Shown: positions 35,938 through 47,878, counted from the first letter of the stretch. The stretch is 64,000 bases of DNA from Pseudomonas parakoreensis (GCF_021602155.1 NZ_BQHY01000003.1:62001-126000), one strand, 5' to 3'. Notes: a model not told the origin generated them from the letters alone. Numbers and translations: made by a program.

Positions 35938-36039
35938 TCGATTGCGATTGCTGGTGATTCTGTTGCTTTGAGGATGGGGGGAAGATGGCCTCCATCGGCG
36001 CTGCCATCCCGAACGGCGCCACCTCCAGCGGAGTCGACC

Positions 36040-36666
36040 ATGCAAGCGATCAAACTCTACAACTTCCCGCGTTCCGGCCACGCCCATCGGGTGGAGCTGA
36101 TGTTGTCCCTGCTGCAACTGCCGACCGAACTGATCCTGGTCGATCTGGCCAAGGGTGAACACAAGCAAGCGCCGTATCTGGCGATCAACAGTTTCGGCCA
36201 GGTGCCGGCGATTGACGATGACGGCGTGGTGCTGGCCGACTCCAACGCGATTCTGGTGTACCTGGCGCTCAAGTATGGCAATGGTCGCTGGCTGCCGACC
36301 GATCCGCTGGGTGCGGCACGGGTGCAGCGCTGGTTGTCCGCCGCTGCCGGACCGATTGCTTTCGGACCTGCTGCTGCCCGATTGGTGACGGTGTTTGGCG
36401 CACAGTTGAATGCTGAAGAAGCGATTACCCGTGCGCACAACCTGCTCAAAGTGATGGACGTGGAACTGGGCAAGACCCCCTATCTTGCCGGCAGCGAGCC
36501 GACCATCGCCGACGTGTCCGCCTACAGTTACATCGCCCATGCGCCGGAAGGCAACGTGGCGCTGGACGACTACGCCAACGTGCGTGCCTGGCTGGCGCGT
36601 GTCGAAGCCTTGCCTGGTTTTGTCGGCATGCCGCGCACTGTCGCCGGTCTGCAAAAGACTGCCTGA
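36040..36666 (+). CDS. Glutathione S-transferase
   Basis: A 208-residue cytosolic GST. The N-terminal thioredoxin fold ([43 protein letters not shown] with the Glu/Asp-Ser glutathione motif) is followed by a helical C-terminal domain ([19 protein letters not shown]). ATG at 36040 is chosen because the fold starts there; the frame runs back to 35968. Follows lysR on the same strand. Confidence 0.92.
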   Translation: MQAIKLYNFPRSGHAHRVELMLSLLQLPTELILVDLAKGEHKQAPYLAINSFGQVPAIDDDGVVLADSNAILVYLALKYGNGRWLPTDPLGAARVQRWLSAAAGPIAFGPAAARLVTVFGAQLNAEEAITRAHNLLKVMDVELGKTPYLAGSEPTIADVSAYSYIAHAPEGNVALDDYANVRAWLARVEALPGFVGMPRTVAGLQKTA

Positions 36667-36726
36667 GGTTCAAGTCCGATCTGATCGAGTTATCCACAAT
36701 GCGCCGGCGGCGCGGGGAGTTGCGTG

Positions 36727-38757
36727 ATGGAACGTTCACCGTGGCACGCTGGCGAGCAACAACTGCAGGCCCATGTCGGCGTTGCCGAGCGCATGGAGGC
36801 CTTCGGCCGAAAAGTGATTCGCGACTGGATGCCGGATCAACACCGCGCCTTTTATGAGCAATTGCCGTTCATGTTGTACGGCGCGGTCGATACCGACGGG
36901 CGTCCATGGGCCAGCGTGCTCGAAGGCGCACCAGGGTTTGCCCATTCGCCTGATCCCGGGCACCTGCATTTCGCCAGCCAACCCGCTGCTGATGATCCAG
37001 CGCAATTGCGCAATGGCGAACCGATCGGGTTGCTCGGCATTGAATTGCATACCCGCCGCCGCAATCGCCTCAACGGTCATGTCGCCAATCTCACCGAGCA
37101 GGGTTTCGAGGTGAGCGTGGATCAGGCTTTCGGCAACTGTCCGCAATACATTCAACTGCGCCAATTCCAGCGCGTGCCGCTGAGCGATCCGCAGACGCGG
37201 CCAGCGCAGCACGGCAACGGTCTTGATGACGCGGCCCGGGCGATGATCGAAGGCGCCGACACCTTCTTTGTCGCCAGTTACGTCGATGCCGACGGACAAC
37301 GTGCGGTGGATGTTTCCCATCGTGGCGGGCAGGCCGGATTTGTCCGGGTCGAAGGTAATCGCCTGACCATCCCGGATTTTGCCGGCAACCTGCACTTCAA
37401 CACGCTCGGTAATCTGCTGCTCAATCCCAAGGCTGGTCTGCTGTTCATCGACTTTTCCACAGGCGATTTGCTGCAACTGAGCGGGCGGACCGAAATCATC
37501 CTTGAAGGGCCGCAGATTGAAGCGTTCCAGGGTGCCGAGCGTCTGTGGACATTCGAGGTCGAGAAACTCGTGCGGCGTCCGGCGGCACTGGCCCTGCGCT
37601 GGCGCTTCGACGGTATGTCGCCCACCAGCCTGTTGACCGGCACCTGGGCCCAGGCGGACGCACGTCTGCAGGCCAAGGCACTGGGTGACCGCTGGCGGCC
37701 GCTGCGGGTAACCCGCATCGAAAGGGAGAGCCAGCACATCCGCTCGATCTATCTGCAACCGGACGACGGTGCAGGGATGCCAGTGTTTCAGGCCGGCCAG
37801 CATCTGCCGCTGCGCTTCACTCTGAACGGGGAAACGCATATCCGCACCTACAGCCTGTCGAGTGCGCCATCGGATGATTTCCTGCGCATCAGTGTGAAAC
37901 GCGAGGGCTTGATCTCAGGCCATTTGCACCAGCAGATCCGGGTCGGCGATGTTCTTGAGGCACGGGCGCCACAGGGGCACTTCACAGTGGCGCCGCTGGA
38001 ACAACGGCCGCTGGTGCTGCTGGCGGCGGGGGTTGGCATTACGCCGTTGCTGTCGATGCTGCGCGAGGTGGTGTATCAAGGCCTGCGCACTCGGCGGATT
38101 CGGCCGACGTGGTTGCTGCAAAGTTCGCGCAGCCTGGCCGATCAGCCGTTTCGCCAGGAACTTGATCGCTTGCTGGAAAGTGCTGGCGACGCGGTGCGGG
38201 TGATTCGCCTGCTCAGCCAGCCGGAAGCCGACGTGCATGAAGGCGTGGATTTCGACCGCCGTGGGCGTATCGACGGGGCACTGCTGCGCGAACTGCTGGA
38301 GGTCGAGGATTACGACCAGATCGATTTTGCTGTGTGTGGCCCCGGCGCTTTCACCCAAGGTGTCTACGACGGTCTGCGCGAGCTGGACATTCGCGACGCG
38401 CGGATCCATGCCGAAACCTTCGGCCCTTCAACGCTCAAGCGCCAGCCAGACCCGGATGCGGTGGTCATCGAGCAGCCACCGGCCGCGATCACGTCAGTGC
38501 CGGTGATGTTCGAGCGTTCTGCCAAGGAGGCGCGCTGGCAGCCGGACGGCGGCAGTCTGCTGGAGCTCGCAGAAAGCCGTGGCCTGCGCCCCGAGTTCAG
38601 TTGCCGTGGAGGTTCGTGCGGCACCTGCAAGACACGTTTGGTCAGTGGCGCGGTGAATTATCCACAGCCCCCGGCGGACATGCCGGAAGCGGGGCAGGTG
38701 CTGATTTGCTGCGCGGTGCCGGCGCAGAGCGAGCAGTTGCTGGTGCTGGATCTGTAA
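36727..38757 (+). CDS. PNPOx-like domain fused to FAD/NAD reductase and 2Fe-2S ferredoxin
   Basis: A 676-residue fusion. Residues ~45-290 resemble a split-barrel flavin protein of the pyridoxamine-5'-phosphate-oxidase family (PFMLYGAVDTDGRPWASVL). Then a ferredoxin-reductase module with FAD motif RTYSLSSAP and NAD motif LLAAGVGITPLLSM (~325-555). The C-terminal plant-type 2Fe-2S domain has CRGGSCGTC and a distal CC pair. An electron-transfer enzyme with unknown substrate. Start ATG at 36727 (GTG at 36724 possible) with GGGGAG upstream. Confidence 0.9.
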   Translation: MERSPWHAGEQQLQAHVGVAERMEAFGRKVIRDWMPDQHRAFYEQLPFMLYGAVDTDGRPWASVLEGAPGFAHSPDPGHLHFASQPAADDPAQLRNGEPIGLLGIELHTRRRNRLNGHVANLTEQGFEVSVDQAFGNCPQYIQLRQFQRVPLSDPQTRPAQHGNGLDDAARAMIEGADTFFVASYVDADGQRAVDVSHRGGQAGFVRVEGNRLTIPDFAGNLHFNTLGNLLLNPKAGLLFIDFSTGDLLQLSGRTEIILEGPQIEAFQGAERLWTFEVEKLVRRPAALALRWRFDGMSPTSLLTGTWAQADARLQAKALGDRWRPLRVTRIERESQHIRSIYLQPDDGAGMPVFQAGQHLPLRFTLNGETHIRTYSLSSAPSDDFLRISVKREGLISGHLHQQIRVGDVLEARAPQGHFTVAPLEQRPLVLLAAGVGITPLLSMLREVVYQGLRTRRIRPTWLLQSSRSLADQPFRQELDRLLESAGDAVRVIRLLSQPEADVHEGVDFDRRGRIDGALLRELLEVEDYDQIDFAVCGPGAFTQGVYDGLRELDIRDARIHAETFGPSTLKRQPDPDAVVIEQPPAAITSVPVMFERSAKEARWQPDGGSLLELAESRGLRPEFSCRGGSCGTCKTRLVSGAVNYPQPPADMPEAGQVLICCAVPAQSEQLLVLDL

Positions 38758-38767
38758 CGCAATTCCC

Positions 38768-38850
38768 CTGTAGGAGCTGCCGCAGGCTGCGATCTTTTGA
38801 TCCTGGGTTTTTAAAATCAAAAAGATCGCAGCCTGCGGCAGCTCCTACAG
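38768..38850. repeat. REP-type inverted repeat between convergent genes
   Basis: Arms of 33 and 34 bases (38768-38800 and 38817-38850) are complementary apart from one extra A, around a 16-base loop. The arms contain GTAGGAGCTGCCGCAGGCTG, a sequence repeated widely in P. fluorescens-group genomes. It lies between the convergent oxidoreductase and wbpZ genes and probably also ends both transcripts. Confidence 0.9.
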
Positions 38851-38872
38851 AGGATTGATGTGTTGTGGTGGA

Positions 38873-40003
38873 TCAGGCGTAAGACAGGTCTTTCTCTTCG
38901 AGCAGCTCCTGATACAACGCGGTCCACTTGCGGCCCATCTCGTCGGCGGTGAACAACTGCCGGTAACGCGCCTCGGCCTTGATGCCCATGGCCGCCGCGC
39001 GTTCGGGGTTTTCCCAGAGGGTACGCATCGCCTCGCGAAACGCCTGTGGATGACTCGGTGGCACCACCAACCCGGTTTCGTTGTGGATATTGATGTAGCT
39101 GGTGCCGGTGCCGATTTCGCTGGAGATCATCGGTTTGCCGTACATCGCGCCTTCGAGCAGCGAAATGCCAAACGCTTCGGAGCGCAGATGCGAGGGGAAT
39201 ACGATGGCGTAGCTCAGTTGCAGCAGGGCGACCTTGTCTTCATCGCCCAGACGCCCGAGGAAGTGGATATTACGCAGGCCCAGCGCGGCGGCCTGGGCAT
39301 GCAGTTCCAGTTCCAGCGGCCCGGCACCGACGATGACCACCGGATAATCCACGTCCTTCAAAGCATCGAGCAGGATGTGCAGACCTTTGTAATAACGCAT
39401 GACCCCGACGAACAGGAAAAACTTGTCCCCAAGCTGTTGGCGCCAGCGATTCATGCGGTCGCTGTCGGCCTGTGGATAACCCGCCTTGTTCAAACCGTAT
39501 GGAATCACCCGGGTCTTGTCCTGGAACTGCTGCAACACGTCGCTGGTGTGCAGGTAGTTCGGCGAGGCCGCGACAATCCGGTCGGCGCTGGCCAGGAAGC
39601 GGTTCATCAGCGGGCGGTAGAGTTTGAGCAGATGCTTCTGGCGAATGATGTCGGAGTGATAGGTCACCACGCTCGGTTTGTTCAGGCCACTGGCAAAGTG
39701 CACCAGGTCCATGAAGGGCCAAGGAAAGTGGTAGTTGATCACATCGGCTTCGGCCGCCAGTTCGCGAAACTGTTTGAACACGCTCCAGGAAAACCCGGTG
39801 GAGGCGAACTGGATGTCGAGTCTGGCGCGATGCACTTCGTGTGAGCCGAGTTGTATCACGGGAGGGGTCGGGTCGGCGCTGAGGGTCAGCACCTGACCGT
39901 CGATGCCGTGATGCGCGCCGCTTTCACAGAGCTGGAAGATCACTTGTTCGATGCCGCCGACCGAATCTGGCAGGTACGTCTTGAAAAAATGAAGAACTCG
40001 CAT
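38873..40003 (-). CDS. wbpZ: Glycosyltransferase WbpZ (initiating rhamnosyltransferase of common antigen)
   Basis: A 376-residue GT4 family transferase. The N-terminal Rossmann domain (DSVGGIEQVIFQL) is followed by the C-terminal donor site (FLFVGVMRYYKGLHILLDAL; EAFGISLLEGAMYGKPMISSEIG, the E-x7-E type motif). Last gene of the rmd...wbpZ operon; it begins directly at the wbpY stop. In P. aeruginosa, WbpZ adds the first D-rhamnose to the lipid primer. Confidence 0.88.
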   Translation of the reverse strand: MRVLHFFKTYLPDSVGGIEQVIFQLCESGAHHGIDGQVLTLSADPTPPVIQLGSHEVHRARLDIQFASTGFSWSVFKQFRELAAEADVINYHFPWPFMDLVHFASGLNKPSVVTYHSDIIRQKHLLKLYRPLMNRFLASADRIVAASPNYLHTSDVLQQFQDKTRVIPYGLNKAGYPQADSDRMNRWRQQLGDKFFLFVGVMRYYKGLHILLDALKDVDYPVVIVGAGPLELELHAQAAALGLRNIHFLGRLGDEDKVALLQLSYAIVFPSHLRSEAFGISLLEGAMYGKPMISSEIGTGTSYINIHNETGLVVPPSHPQAFREAMRTLWENPERAAAMGIKAEARYRQLFTADEMGRKWTALYQELLEEKDLSYA

Positions 40004-41134
40004 TCAGCCTCCCATGGCCTGGCGGTAGGCACCGGCGGTGGCCTGTGCGCAACGTTCCCAGGAAAATAGCCGCGTCCGGTGCAATCCGGCTTCTCGGCAG
40101 GCCTGCCAATGCGCTTGATCGTCGATCAGGCGGATCAGCGCATCACGCAAGCCCTGTGCATCATCAGGTTCAATGTAGTTGCCCGCCGCGCCGGCGACTT
40201 CCGGCATGGCTGAAGAACGGGTGAGAATCACCGGGGTGCCGCTGGCCATGGCCTCAAGTACCGGCAAACCGAAGCCTTCATACCGCGACGGAAACACCAG
40301 CGCGCGGGCGCCGGCCAGCAGTTGTGCGACCTGTTCATCCGGCAGATAGCCGAGCAGGCATACGTGACCCGACGCGAGGGCCTGGCGCAGCTCATCGCTG
40401 AACTGCGTCTGCTGCCAACCGGCCATGCCGACGATCAGCAGTGGAAAACGCTGGCGCACGGCCTCCGGCAGCAGGGCATGGGCGCGCAATGCCAGGCTCA
40501 GATTCTTGCGCGGCTCCAGAGTGCCGACACACAGGAAATATTCGCGCGGGGCAACGGCATGTGCCTTGAGCACCGCTTCGAGGGCGTCGGGTTGCCGTGG
40601 GTGGAAGCGCTCGGCTACACCCAGTGGCGCCACCACGAAACGCTCGGCCGGCAGACCAAAAAAAGCCTGCGCCTCGTCGGCAATCGCCTGCGAGTCGGTG
40701 ATGATCCGTTGCGCCTGTTGCACGCCAGCCGCCAGACGCCGTTCGATTTCCTTGAGGCGCGCCAAGGGCTGGGTCTCAGGAAAGTGCAGATGGGTCAGGT
40801 CGTGCAGGGTGATCACGGTCGGGCCATCGAAGGCCAGCGGCCACAGGCTCGGCTCGTGATACAGGTCGATGCCTTGCGTGCGGCCCTGATCGAAACGTTT
40901 CTGTTCCAGCCAGCGCCGCGCCTGATAGGCCCCTGGGATCTGCCGCAGCAGTGGCGTCAGGCGCGAGTAGCCGGGCATGGCCGCTTCCGGCAGGGCCGAG
41001 CTCCAACCCCAGCCGTGGAACAACGCCACTTCGACATCGGTTGTGTCGCGCAAGGCGCGGACCAGTTCGGCGACGTAGTGGCCGATGCCAGTGCGTGGCG
41101 CCTGAAGAATCCGCGCGTTAAGAGCAATGCGCAT
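40004..41134 (-). CDS. wbpY: Glycosyltransferase WbpY (D-rhamnosyltransferase)
   Basis: A 376-residue GT4 transferase: N-terminal APRTGIGHYVAELVRAL, hinge FLCVGTLEPRKNLSLALRAH, donor site PSRYEGFGLPVLEAMASGTPVI. Located between wbpX (17-base overlap) and wbpZ (adjacent), as in the P. aeruginosa common antigen locus. The role in adding alpha-linked D-rhamnose is taken from that system. Confidence 0.88.
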   Translation of the reverse strand: MRIALNARILQAPRTGIGHYVAELVRALRDTTDVEVALFHGWGWSSALPEAAMPGYSRLTPLLRQIPGAYQARRWLEQKRFDQGRTQGIDLYHEPSLWPLAFDGPTVITLHDLTHLHFPETQPLARLKEIERRLAAGVQQAQRIITDSQAIADEAQAFFGLPAERFVVAPLGVAERFHPRQPDALEAVLKAHAVAPREYFLCVGTLEPRKNLSLALRAHALLPEAVRQRFPLLIVGMAGWQQTQFSDELRQALASGHVCLLGYLPDEQVAQLLAGARALVFPSRYEGFGLPVLEAMASGTPVILTRSSAMPEVAGAAGNYIEPDDAQGLRDALIRLIDDQAHWQACREAGLHRTRLFSWERCAQATAGAYRQAMGG

Positions 41135-42494
41135 GCTGGCCTTCGGATGCGGGCAGTGGATGGTTCAGGTTGTGCTCGATGCGCTGCACCAGTTGTGCGC
41201 TTGCTTCGCGCCAGCTTAGCCAACGCCATTGGTCGAGGCTCAGAGGTGCCGGAAACTCACCCGAGCGCTCAATCCCGAGCACCAGGTCGGTAAGGCTCTG
41301 CGGGTTGTGCAGGTCGAAATACGCCATGTAATCGCCGCCGATTTCGCGGAACACCGGAATGTCGCTGGCCATCGCTGGCAAGCCGCGTTGCATGGCTTCC
41401 ACCAGCGGCAGGCCGAACCCTTCGACATGCGACGGGAATACCAGCGCGGTGGCGTGAGAATAGGCGTGCTCAAGGCTTTTGTCCGAGAGCGAGTTGAACA
41501 TGAACAGGCGACGGTTCAGTTGTGGATGCTGGCGGATCCGCTCGATCAGGGCTTCGCACTTCCAGCCGATTTTCCCGGCGATGCACAAGCGCGCTGTGGA
41601 GCCAGCCGCCCAGGCACGTTCGAACGCATCGAGCAGGTAGGCGTGGTTCTTGCGCGGCTCGATGGTGCTGACCATCAGGAACACCGGCTCCGGGGTCTTG
41701 AACAGGTTCAGCAGGTTGCGATCGACCTCGGCTGCGGCGTCGGTCAGGTCCAGTTCGGAACCCAGGTGGAAGTAGTCGAACCAGCGCTGCTGGACCTGTT
41801 GCGTGCCGATCCGGCGCACCATCTCCTGGCGCACCTGATCACGAATGGTGGTCGAGATCGCGACATAGCCGTCAGCGGTGCGCGCGATCCAGTCGAACCA
41901 GTCATTGAACACCTTGACCAGACCCGCGTCGCAAAACTGCGGATGGGTCAGCGGGATCAGGTCGTAGATCACCGAAACGATACCCACGCCATCGCGTTTG
42001 AGTTGTTCGGCCAAGGGGAAAAAGTTGGCGTGCCAGGAGGAATCGAGCAACACCAGTTGATCGCCGGCCCGATGTTGCAGCGGCACACAACGCTCGGGGA
42101 TCGGTTTGCCCTTGAGCAGGCGCCCGAGCACGCGCATCGGCAGGCTGAAACAGGCGAACGCCGTGAGCCGGCAGAGCACGTACAGCACTCGCCGGGCGAA
42201 ATGCGACTGGCTGAAAGGCCGGCGTCGTTCCAGAGCGCGATGGCGCAACCAGAAGCTGTTGGCCCACTGTTCCAGCTTCACCCGCAGGCTGGTCAGATTG
42301 ATTGTCGGGGTTTTGATCGGCGCCAGGCTTTTCACCTCATACAGGGCACCGTCGAGCATCACCACCGGGATGCATTCGCGCTCGGCGTTGGCTTCTGGCA
42401 ACTGTTGAATGACGTTGCGCACCACGCGTTGAATGCCCGAGTTGGCGGACGGGTGTTCGAAAACGTAGGTGCACTCCATCAACAGTCGTGTCAT
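41118..42494 (-). CDS. wbpX: Glycosyltransferase WbpX (D-rhamnosyltransferase)
   Basis: A 458-residue GT4-type transferase. The hinge and donor site read MVSTIEPRKNHAYLLDAFER and PSHVEGFGLPLVEAMQRGLPAM. ATG at 42494 (MTRLLMECTYVF) overlaps the wzt stop (ATGA), which decides the start over the longer frame to 42635. Length and position match WbpX of the common antigen operon. Confidence 0.88.
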   Translation of the reverse strand: MTRLLMECTYVFEHPSANSGIQRVVRNVIQQLPEANAERECIPVVMLDGALYEVKSLAPIKTPTINLTSLRVKLEQWANSFWLRHRALERRRPFSQSHFARRVLYVLCRLTAFACFSLPMRVLGRLLKGKPIPERCVPLQHRAGDQLVLLDSSWHANFFPLAEQLKRDGVGIVSVIYDLIPLTHPQFCDAGLVKVFNDWFDWIARTADGYVAISTTIRDQVRQEMVRRIGTQQVQQRWFDYFHLGSELDLTDAAAEVDRNLLNLFKTPEPVFLMVSTIEPRKNHAYLLDAFERAWAAGSTARLCIAGKIGWKCEALIERIRQHPQLNRRLFMFNSLSDKSLEHAYSHATALVFPSHVEGFGLPLVEAMQRGLPAMASDIPVFREIGGDYMAYFDLHNPQSLTDLVLGIERSGEFPAPLSLDQWRWLSWREASAQLVQRIEHNLNHPLPASEGQHAHCS

Positions 42495-43756
42495 CGCGAG
42501 ATCTCCCTGTCTACCTGCTGCGCCGGGTGTTCGCTGGAGCGGCTGATCTCGGTCCGGGCCTGCAGCCATGAGCAACCGACAAAGTCTTCCTGACGGTTGT
42601 TGATGACGTGGAAGACCAGACCGTAATCGCGCCATTCGAAATTGCGATCCAGATGCGAATCCAGACGCGACAGGCTCAGCGCCACCGAATAGCTGCCCTT
42701 GCCCAGGCGCATGTCGAAGGCGAAGCGGAATGTCACCTGTTCACCGGCGCTCAGGTCGCTGATCGCCTGGTCCTGGCGATGGGTATTGATGCCGTAGATC
42801 GCCTGGCCGAGGCGATCCTTGATCAGAAAGCCCAACACCAGTCGTTCGATGTCCTCGCGCACCTCGGTCTGCACTTCCAGCACCACTGGCTGGCCGACTT
42901 CCGCCACTTCCAGGCTGCGCCCTTGAGCGTCGAGCAGGCGCACGCTGACGATCCCCGCTTCACCAGTCCCGGAAATGGTCTGCACCTGGCCGTTGGCGAG
43001 CATTTCCTGGCGCACGATCTGCCCTTCGCGCTGGGCAAGCATGGCGTTGTAGTAGTCCATGACCTCTTCGGGTTTGCCGCGCATGGCCAGGCGGCCGTTC
43101 TCCAGCAGGATTGCGGTGTCGCAGATCGACTGAATCGCCGAACGGTCGTGGGACACGATCAACAGCGTGGTGCCAGCCTTGCGAAAGTTGCGGATGCGCT
43201 CGAAGCTTTTGTGCTGGAAGTAGGCATCGCCCACCGACAGCGCTTCATCGACGATCAGGATGTCCGGACGGCGCGCGGTGGCGACACTGAAGGCCAGGCG
43301 CATCTGCATGCCGCTGGAATAAGTGCGCACCGGGTGATCGATGGCTTCGCCGATTTCGGCAAAGCTTTCGATCTGCGGCATCAAGGCTTCGATCTCTTCG
43401 ACCTGCATGCCCAGTAACTGGCCGGCCATGAACGCGTTCTGACGCCCGGTGAAATCCGGGTGGAAACCCATGCCCAGTTCCAGCAGCGCGGCCACGCGAC
43501 CTTGCAGTTGAATCTGCCCGCAGCTGGGTTGCGTGGTGCCGGTGATCATCTTCAGCAGCGTACTTTTGCCCGCGCCATTGACCCCGACGATGCCGACGGC
43601 TTCGCCGGGCTGAATCTCGAAATCGATGTCCTGCAGGATCCAGTGCAAGTGGTGCCGGGTGCCGGAAAACGGCACCAGCCACTCGAACAACCGGCTCCAG
43701 CGATTGGGGTATTGCTTGTAGGCCTTGCCCAGGCCGCTGACGCGTATATGTCCCAT
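42491..43756 (-). CDS. wzt: ABC transporter ATPase Wzt for common antigen export
   Basis: A 421-residue ATPase. The nucleotide-binding domain has Walker A GVNGAGKSTLLKM, signature SSGMQMRLAFSVA and Walker B ILIVDEALSVGD. The C-terminal ~170 residues form the carbohydrate-binding domain typical of Wzt proteins that recognise the finished polymer's end. One-base overlap with wzm and 4-base overlap with wbpX. Confidence 0.94.
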   Translation of the reverse strand: MGHIRVSGLGKAYKQYPNRWSRLFEWLVPFSGTRHHLHWILQDIDFEIQPGEAVGIVGVNGAGKSTLLKMITGTTQPSCGQIQLQGRVAALLELGMGFHPDFTGRQNAFMAGQLLGMQVEEIEALMPQIESFAEIGEAIDHPVRTYSSGMQMRLAFSVATARRPDILIVDEALSVGDAYFQHKSFERIRNFRKAGTTLLIVSHDRSAIQSICDTAILLENGRLAMRGKPEEVMDYYNAMLAQREGQIVRQEMLANGQVQTISGTGEAGIVSVRLLDAQGRSLEVAEVGQPVVLEVQTEVREDIERLVLGFLIKDRLGQAIYGINTHRQDQAISDLSAGEQVTFRFAFDMRLGKGSYSVALSLSRLDSHLDRNFEWRDYGLVFHVINNRQEDFVGCSWLQARTEISRSSEHPAQQVDREISR

Positions 43757-44556
43757 CAGAGTTCATCCACCATTTCGCCGACACGTTGCCGGAACAGGCG
43801 CAGCGCCATGGCGCAGAACAGCAGGCCGAGGATCAGCAATGGCAGCAGCGACGGCCAGTTCGGCCACTGGTTGTAGAGGAACACGTTCTGGTAGCTGGTC
43901 ATCAGTGCCGTCATCGGGTTCAGGCTGATCAGGTGCTGGATGCCCGGCGGCAGGATCGACAGTGGATAAACGATGGGGGTCAGCCAGAACCAGAATTGCA
44001 GGCAGATGCCGAACATCTGTCCGACATCGCGGAAGAATACGTTGAGGATGCCGAGGATCATCCCCAGCCCGGCGGCGAAGATCACCTGCACCAGCAATAG
44101 TGGAATCAGCGCCAGCAAAGCCATGCCGGGCAGGCGCCCGCTGATCAGCAGAAAACCGAAGAACAGCCCGAGAATGATCGCGAAGTTGATCCCGGCGTTG
44201 AGCAGCGCAATCACCGGCAGGCAGATCCGCGGGAAGCTGATTTTCTTCAGCAGGTTGGCGTTTTCCAGAAACATGCTCTGGCTGCGCGAGGTGATTTCCG
44301 CGAACAGTCCCCAGGTCAGCAGGCCCGCGCACAGGTACACACTGTAGGCCAGGCCGTCATCCACACCCGGCAGGCGCGCGCGCATGATCTGGGAAAAGAT
44401 CACCGTGTACACGACGATCATCGACAACGGGTTGAGCACGGTCCACAGCGCGCCGAACAGCGAATTGCGATAACGCGCCTGAAACTCCCGCTTGACGCTG
44501 CCGAGGATGAATCCGCGATAGCTGCGCAGCGAGCGATACAGGGAAAGCAGCATCAA
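43756..44556 (-). CDS. wzm: ABC transporter permease Wzm for common antigen export
   Basis: A 266-residue integral membrane protein with about six helices and the ABC-2 polysaccharide permease N-terminus (FILGSVKREFQARYRNSLFGALWTVLNPL). Pairs with Wzt to move undecaprenol-linked D-rhamnan across the inner membrane. Overlaps wbpW by 4 bases. Confidence 0.94.
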   Translation of the reverse strand: MMLLSLYRSLRSYRGFILGSVKREFQARYRNSLFGALWTVLNPLSMIVVYTVIFSQIMRARLPGVDDGLAYSVYLCAGLLTWGLFAEITSRSQSMFLENANLLKKISFPRICLPVIALLNAGINFAIILGLFFGFLLISGRLPGMALLALIPLLLVQVIFAAGLGMILGILNVFFRDVGQMFGICLQFWFWLTPIVYPLSILPPGIQHLISLNPMTALMTSYQNVFLYNQWPNWPSLLPLLILGLLFCAMALRLFRQRVGEMVDEL

Positions 44557-45995
44557 ACCGTCCTGCCGTATTGGTCTTCGAAGCGCACGATATCGTCTTC
44601 ACCCAGGTATTCGCCGCTTTGCACCTCGATGATCACTAGGTCGATCACGCCGGGGTTTTCCAGGCGATGGCGGTGCCCGGCGGCAATGAACGTCGATTCG
44701 TTCTTGGCCACCAGATGCGTACCGCTGCCGTTGTTGGTGACCTTGGCCATGCCTTCGACCACCACCCAGTGTTCGTTGCGGTGATGGTGCATTTGCAGCG
44801 ACAGCTTGCCACCGGGCTTGACCACGATGCGCTTGATCTTGAAGCGCGGGCCTTCCTCGAGCACGGTATAAGTGCCCCACGGACGGCTGACCGTGCGATG
44901 CAGGCGGTAGGCTTCGTGGGACTTGTCCTTGAGCTGCTTGGCGACGCGCCGCACATCCTGGGCACGATCGGCGTGGGCCACCAGCACGGCGTCGGCGGTG
45001 TCGACGATGATCAGGTTATCCACACCCACGGCGGCCACCAGCCGGCCTTCGCTCTGCACGAAGTTGTTGTGACTGTCGATGAACACCGCTTCGCCGCTGG
45101 CGCGATTGTTGTCGGCATCGGCCGGTACCAGTGCTGCCACGGCGCCCCATGAACCGATGTCGCTCCAGTCGAAACCGGCGGGCACCACCACGACCTTGTC
45201 CGAGCGTTCCATCAACGCGTAATCGATGGAGATGTCGGTGATCTCAGCGAACAGCGCTGCTGACAGTTCCTGTTGCAGACAGCCGACGGTTTCCACCGGG
45301 GCGCTGGCCTCCATGCAGGCGCGGGTCTGCTCCAGCAACTCCGGTGCGTGCAATTGCAGCTCGTTGATCAGGGTCGCGGTGGTGAAGCAGAACATGCCCG
45401 AGTTCCACAGGAAGTTGCCGCTTTCCAGGTAATGCGTGGCGGTTTGCAGGTCAGGCTTTTCCACGAAACGCTGGACCTTTGCCGCGCCTTTGGCATCCAG
45501 TGGCGCGCCGGTTTCGATGTAGCCGAAGCCGGTTTCCGGCGCGGTCGGCAGCACGCCGAAGGTCACCAGATAACCGTCCTTCGCCAGGTTGACCGCGTGT
45601 TCGACGGCGCTCTTGAGGGCTTGCTGATTAACGATCAAATGGTCGGCGGGCATCACCACCATGATCGCGTCGTCACCGTGCAACGCTTGCAGTGACAAGG
45701 CCGCCGCAGCAATTGCCGGGGCGGTGTTGCGCCCGGTCGGTTCCAGCAGGAAGTGTCCGCGATGGCGCGACACCTGAGCGGCGCAATAGTGATCCTTGCT
45801 CTGAAAGTAGTATTCGCGGTTGGTCACCGTAACGATGTCGCCCCAGCCGTCCAGCAATGCGGCGGCACGCTGATAGGTCTTGCCCAGCAGCGACTGGCCG
45901 TCGGGCAGGGTCATGAACGGCTTGGGATGGCCCTCGCGGGACACCGGCCACAGACGAGTGCCGGCGCCGCCGGACAGAATCACGGGGATCAGCAT
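44553..45995 (-). CDS. wbpW: Mannose-1-phosphate guanylyltransferase / mannose-6-phosphate isomerase WbpW
   Basis: A 480-residue bifunctional enzyme. The N-terminal nucleotidyltransferase has VILSGGAGTRLWPVSREGHPK (pyrophosphorylase motif, residues 5-25). The C-terminal cupin isomerase (~350-480) contains GGKLSLQMHHHRNEHWVVVEG. It supplies GDP-mannose for Gmd. The ATG begins 3 bases after the gmd stop. Confidence 0.93.
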   Translation of the reverse strand: MLIPVILSGGAGTRLWPVSREGHPKPFMTLPDGQSLLGKTYQRAAALLDGWGDIVTVTNREYYFQSKDHYCAAQVSRHRGHFLLEPTGRNTAPAIAAAALSLQALHGDDAIMVVMPADHLIVNQQALKSAVEHAVNLAKDGYLVTFGVLPTAPETGFGYIETGAPLDAKGAAKVQRFVEKPDLQTATHYLESGNFLWNSGMFCFTTATLINELQLHAPELLEQTRACMEASAPVETVGCLQQELSAALFAEITDISIDYALMERSDKVVVVPAGFDWSDIGSWGAVAALVPADADNNRASGEAVFIDSHNNFVQSEGRLVAAVGVDNLIIVDTADAVLVAHADRAQDVRRVAKQLKDKSHEAYRLHRTVSRPWGTYTVLEEGPRFKIKRIVVKPGGKLSLQMHHHRNEHWVVVEGMAKVTNNGSGTHLVAKNESTFIAAGHRHRLENPGVIDLVIIEVQSGEYLGEDDIVRFEDQYGRTV

Positions 45996-45998
45996 GGC

Positions 45999-47878
<1,880 letters not shown>

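Noticed and set aside
41229-42593. 454-codon plus-strand frame opposite wbpX
   Set aside because: Shadow of the glycosyltransferase gene; His/Gln/Arg-rich composition typical of antisense high-GC frames.
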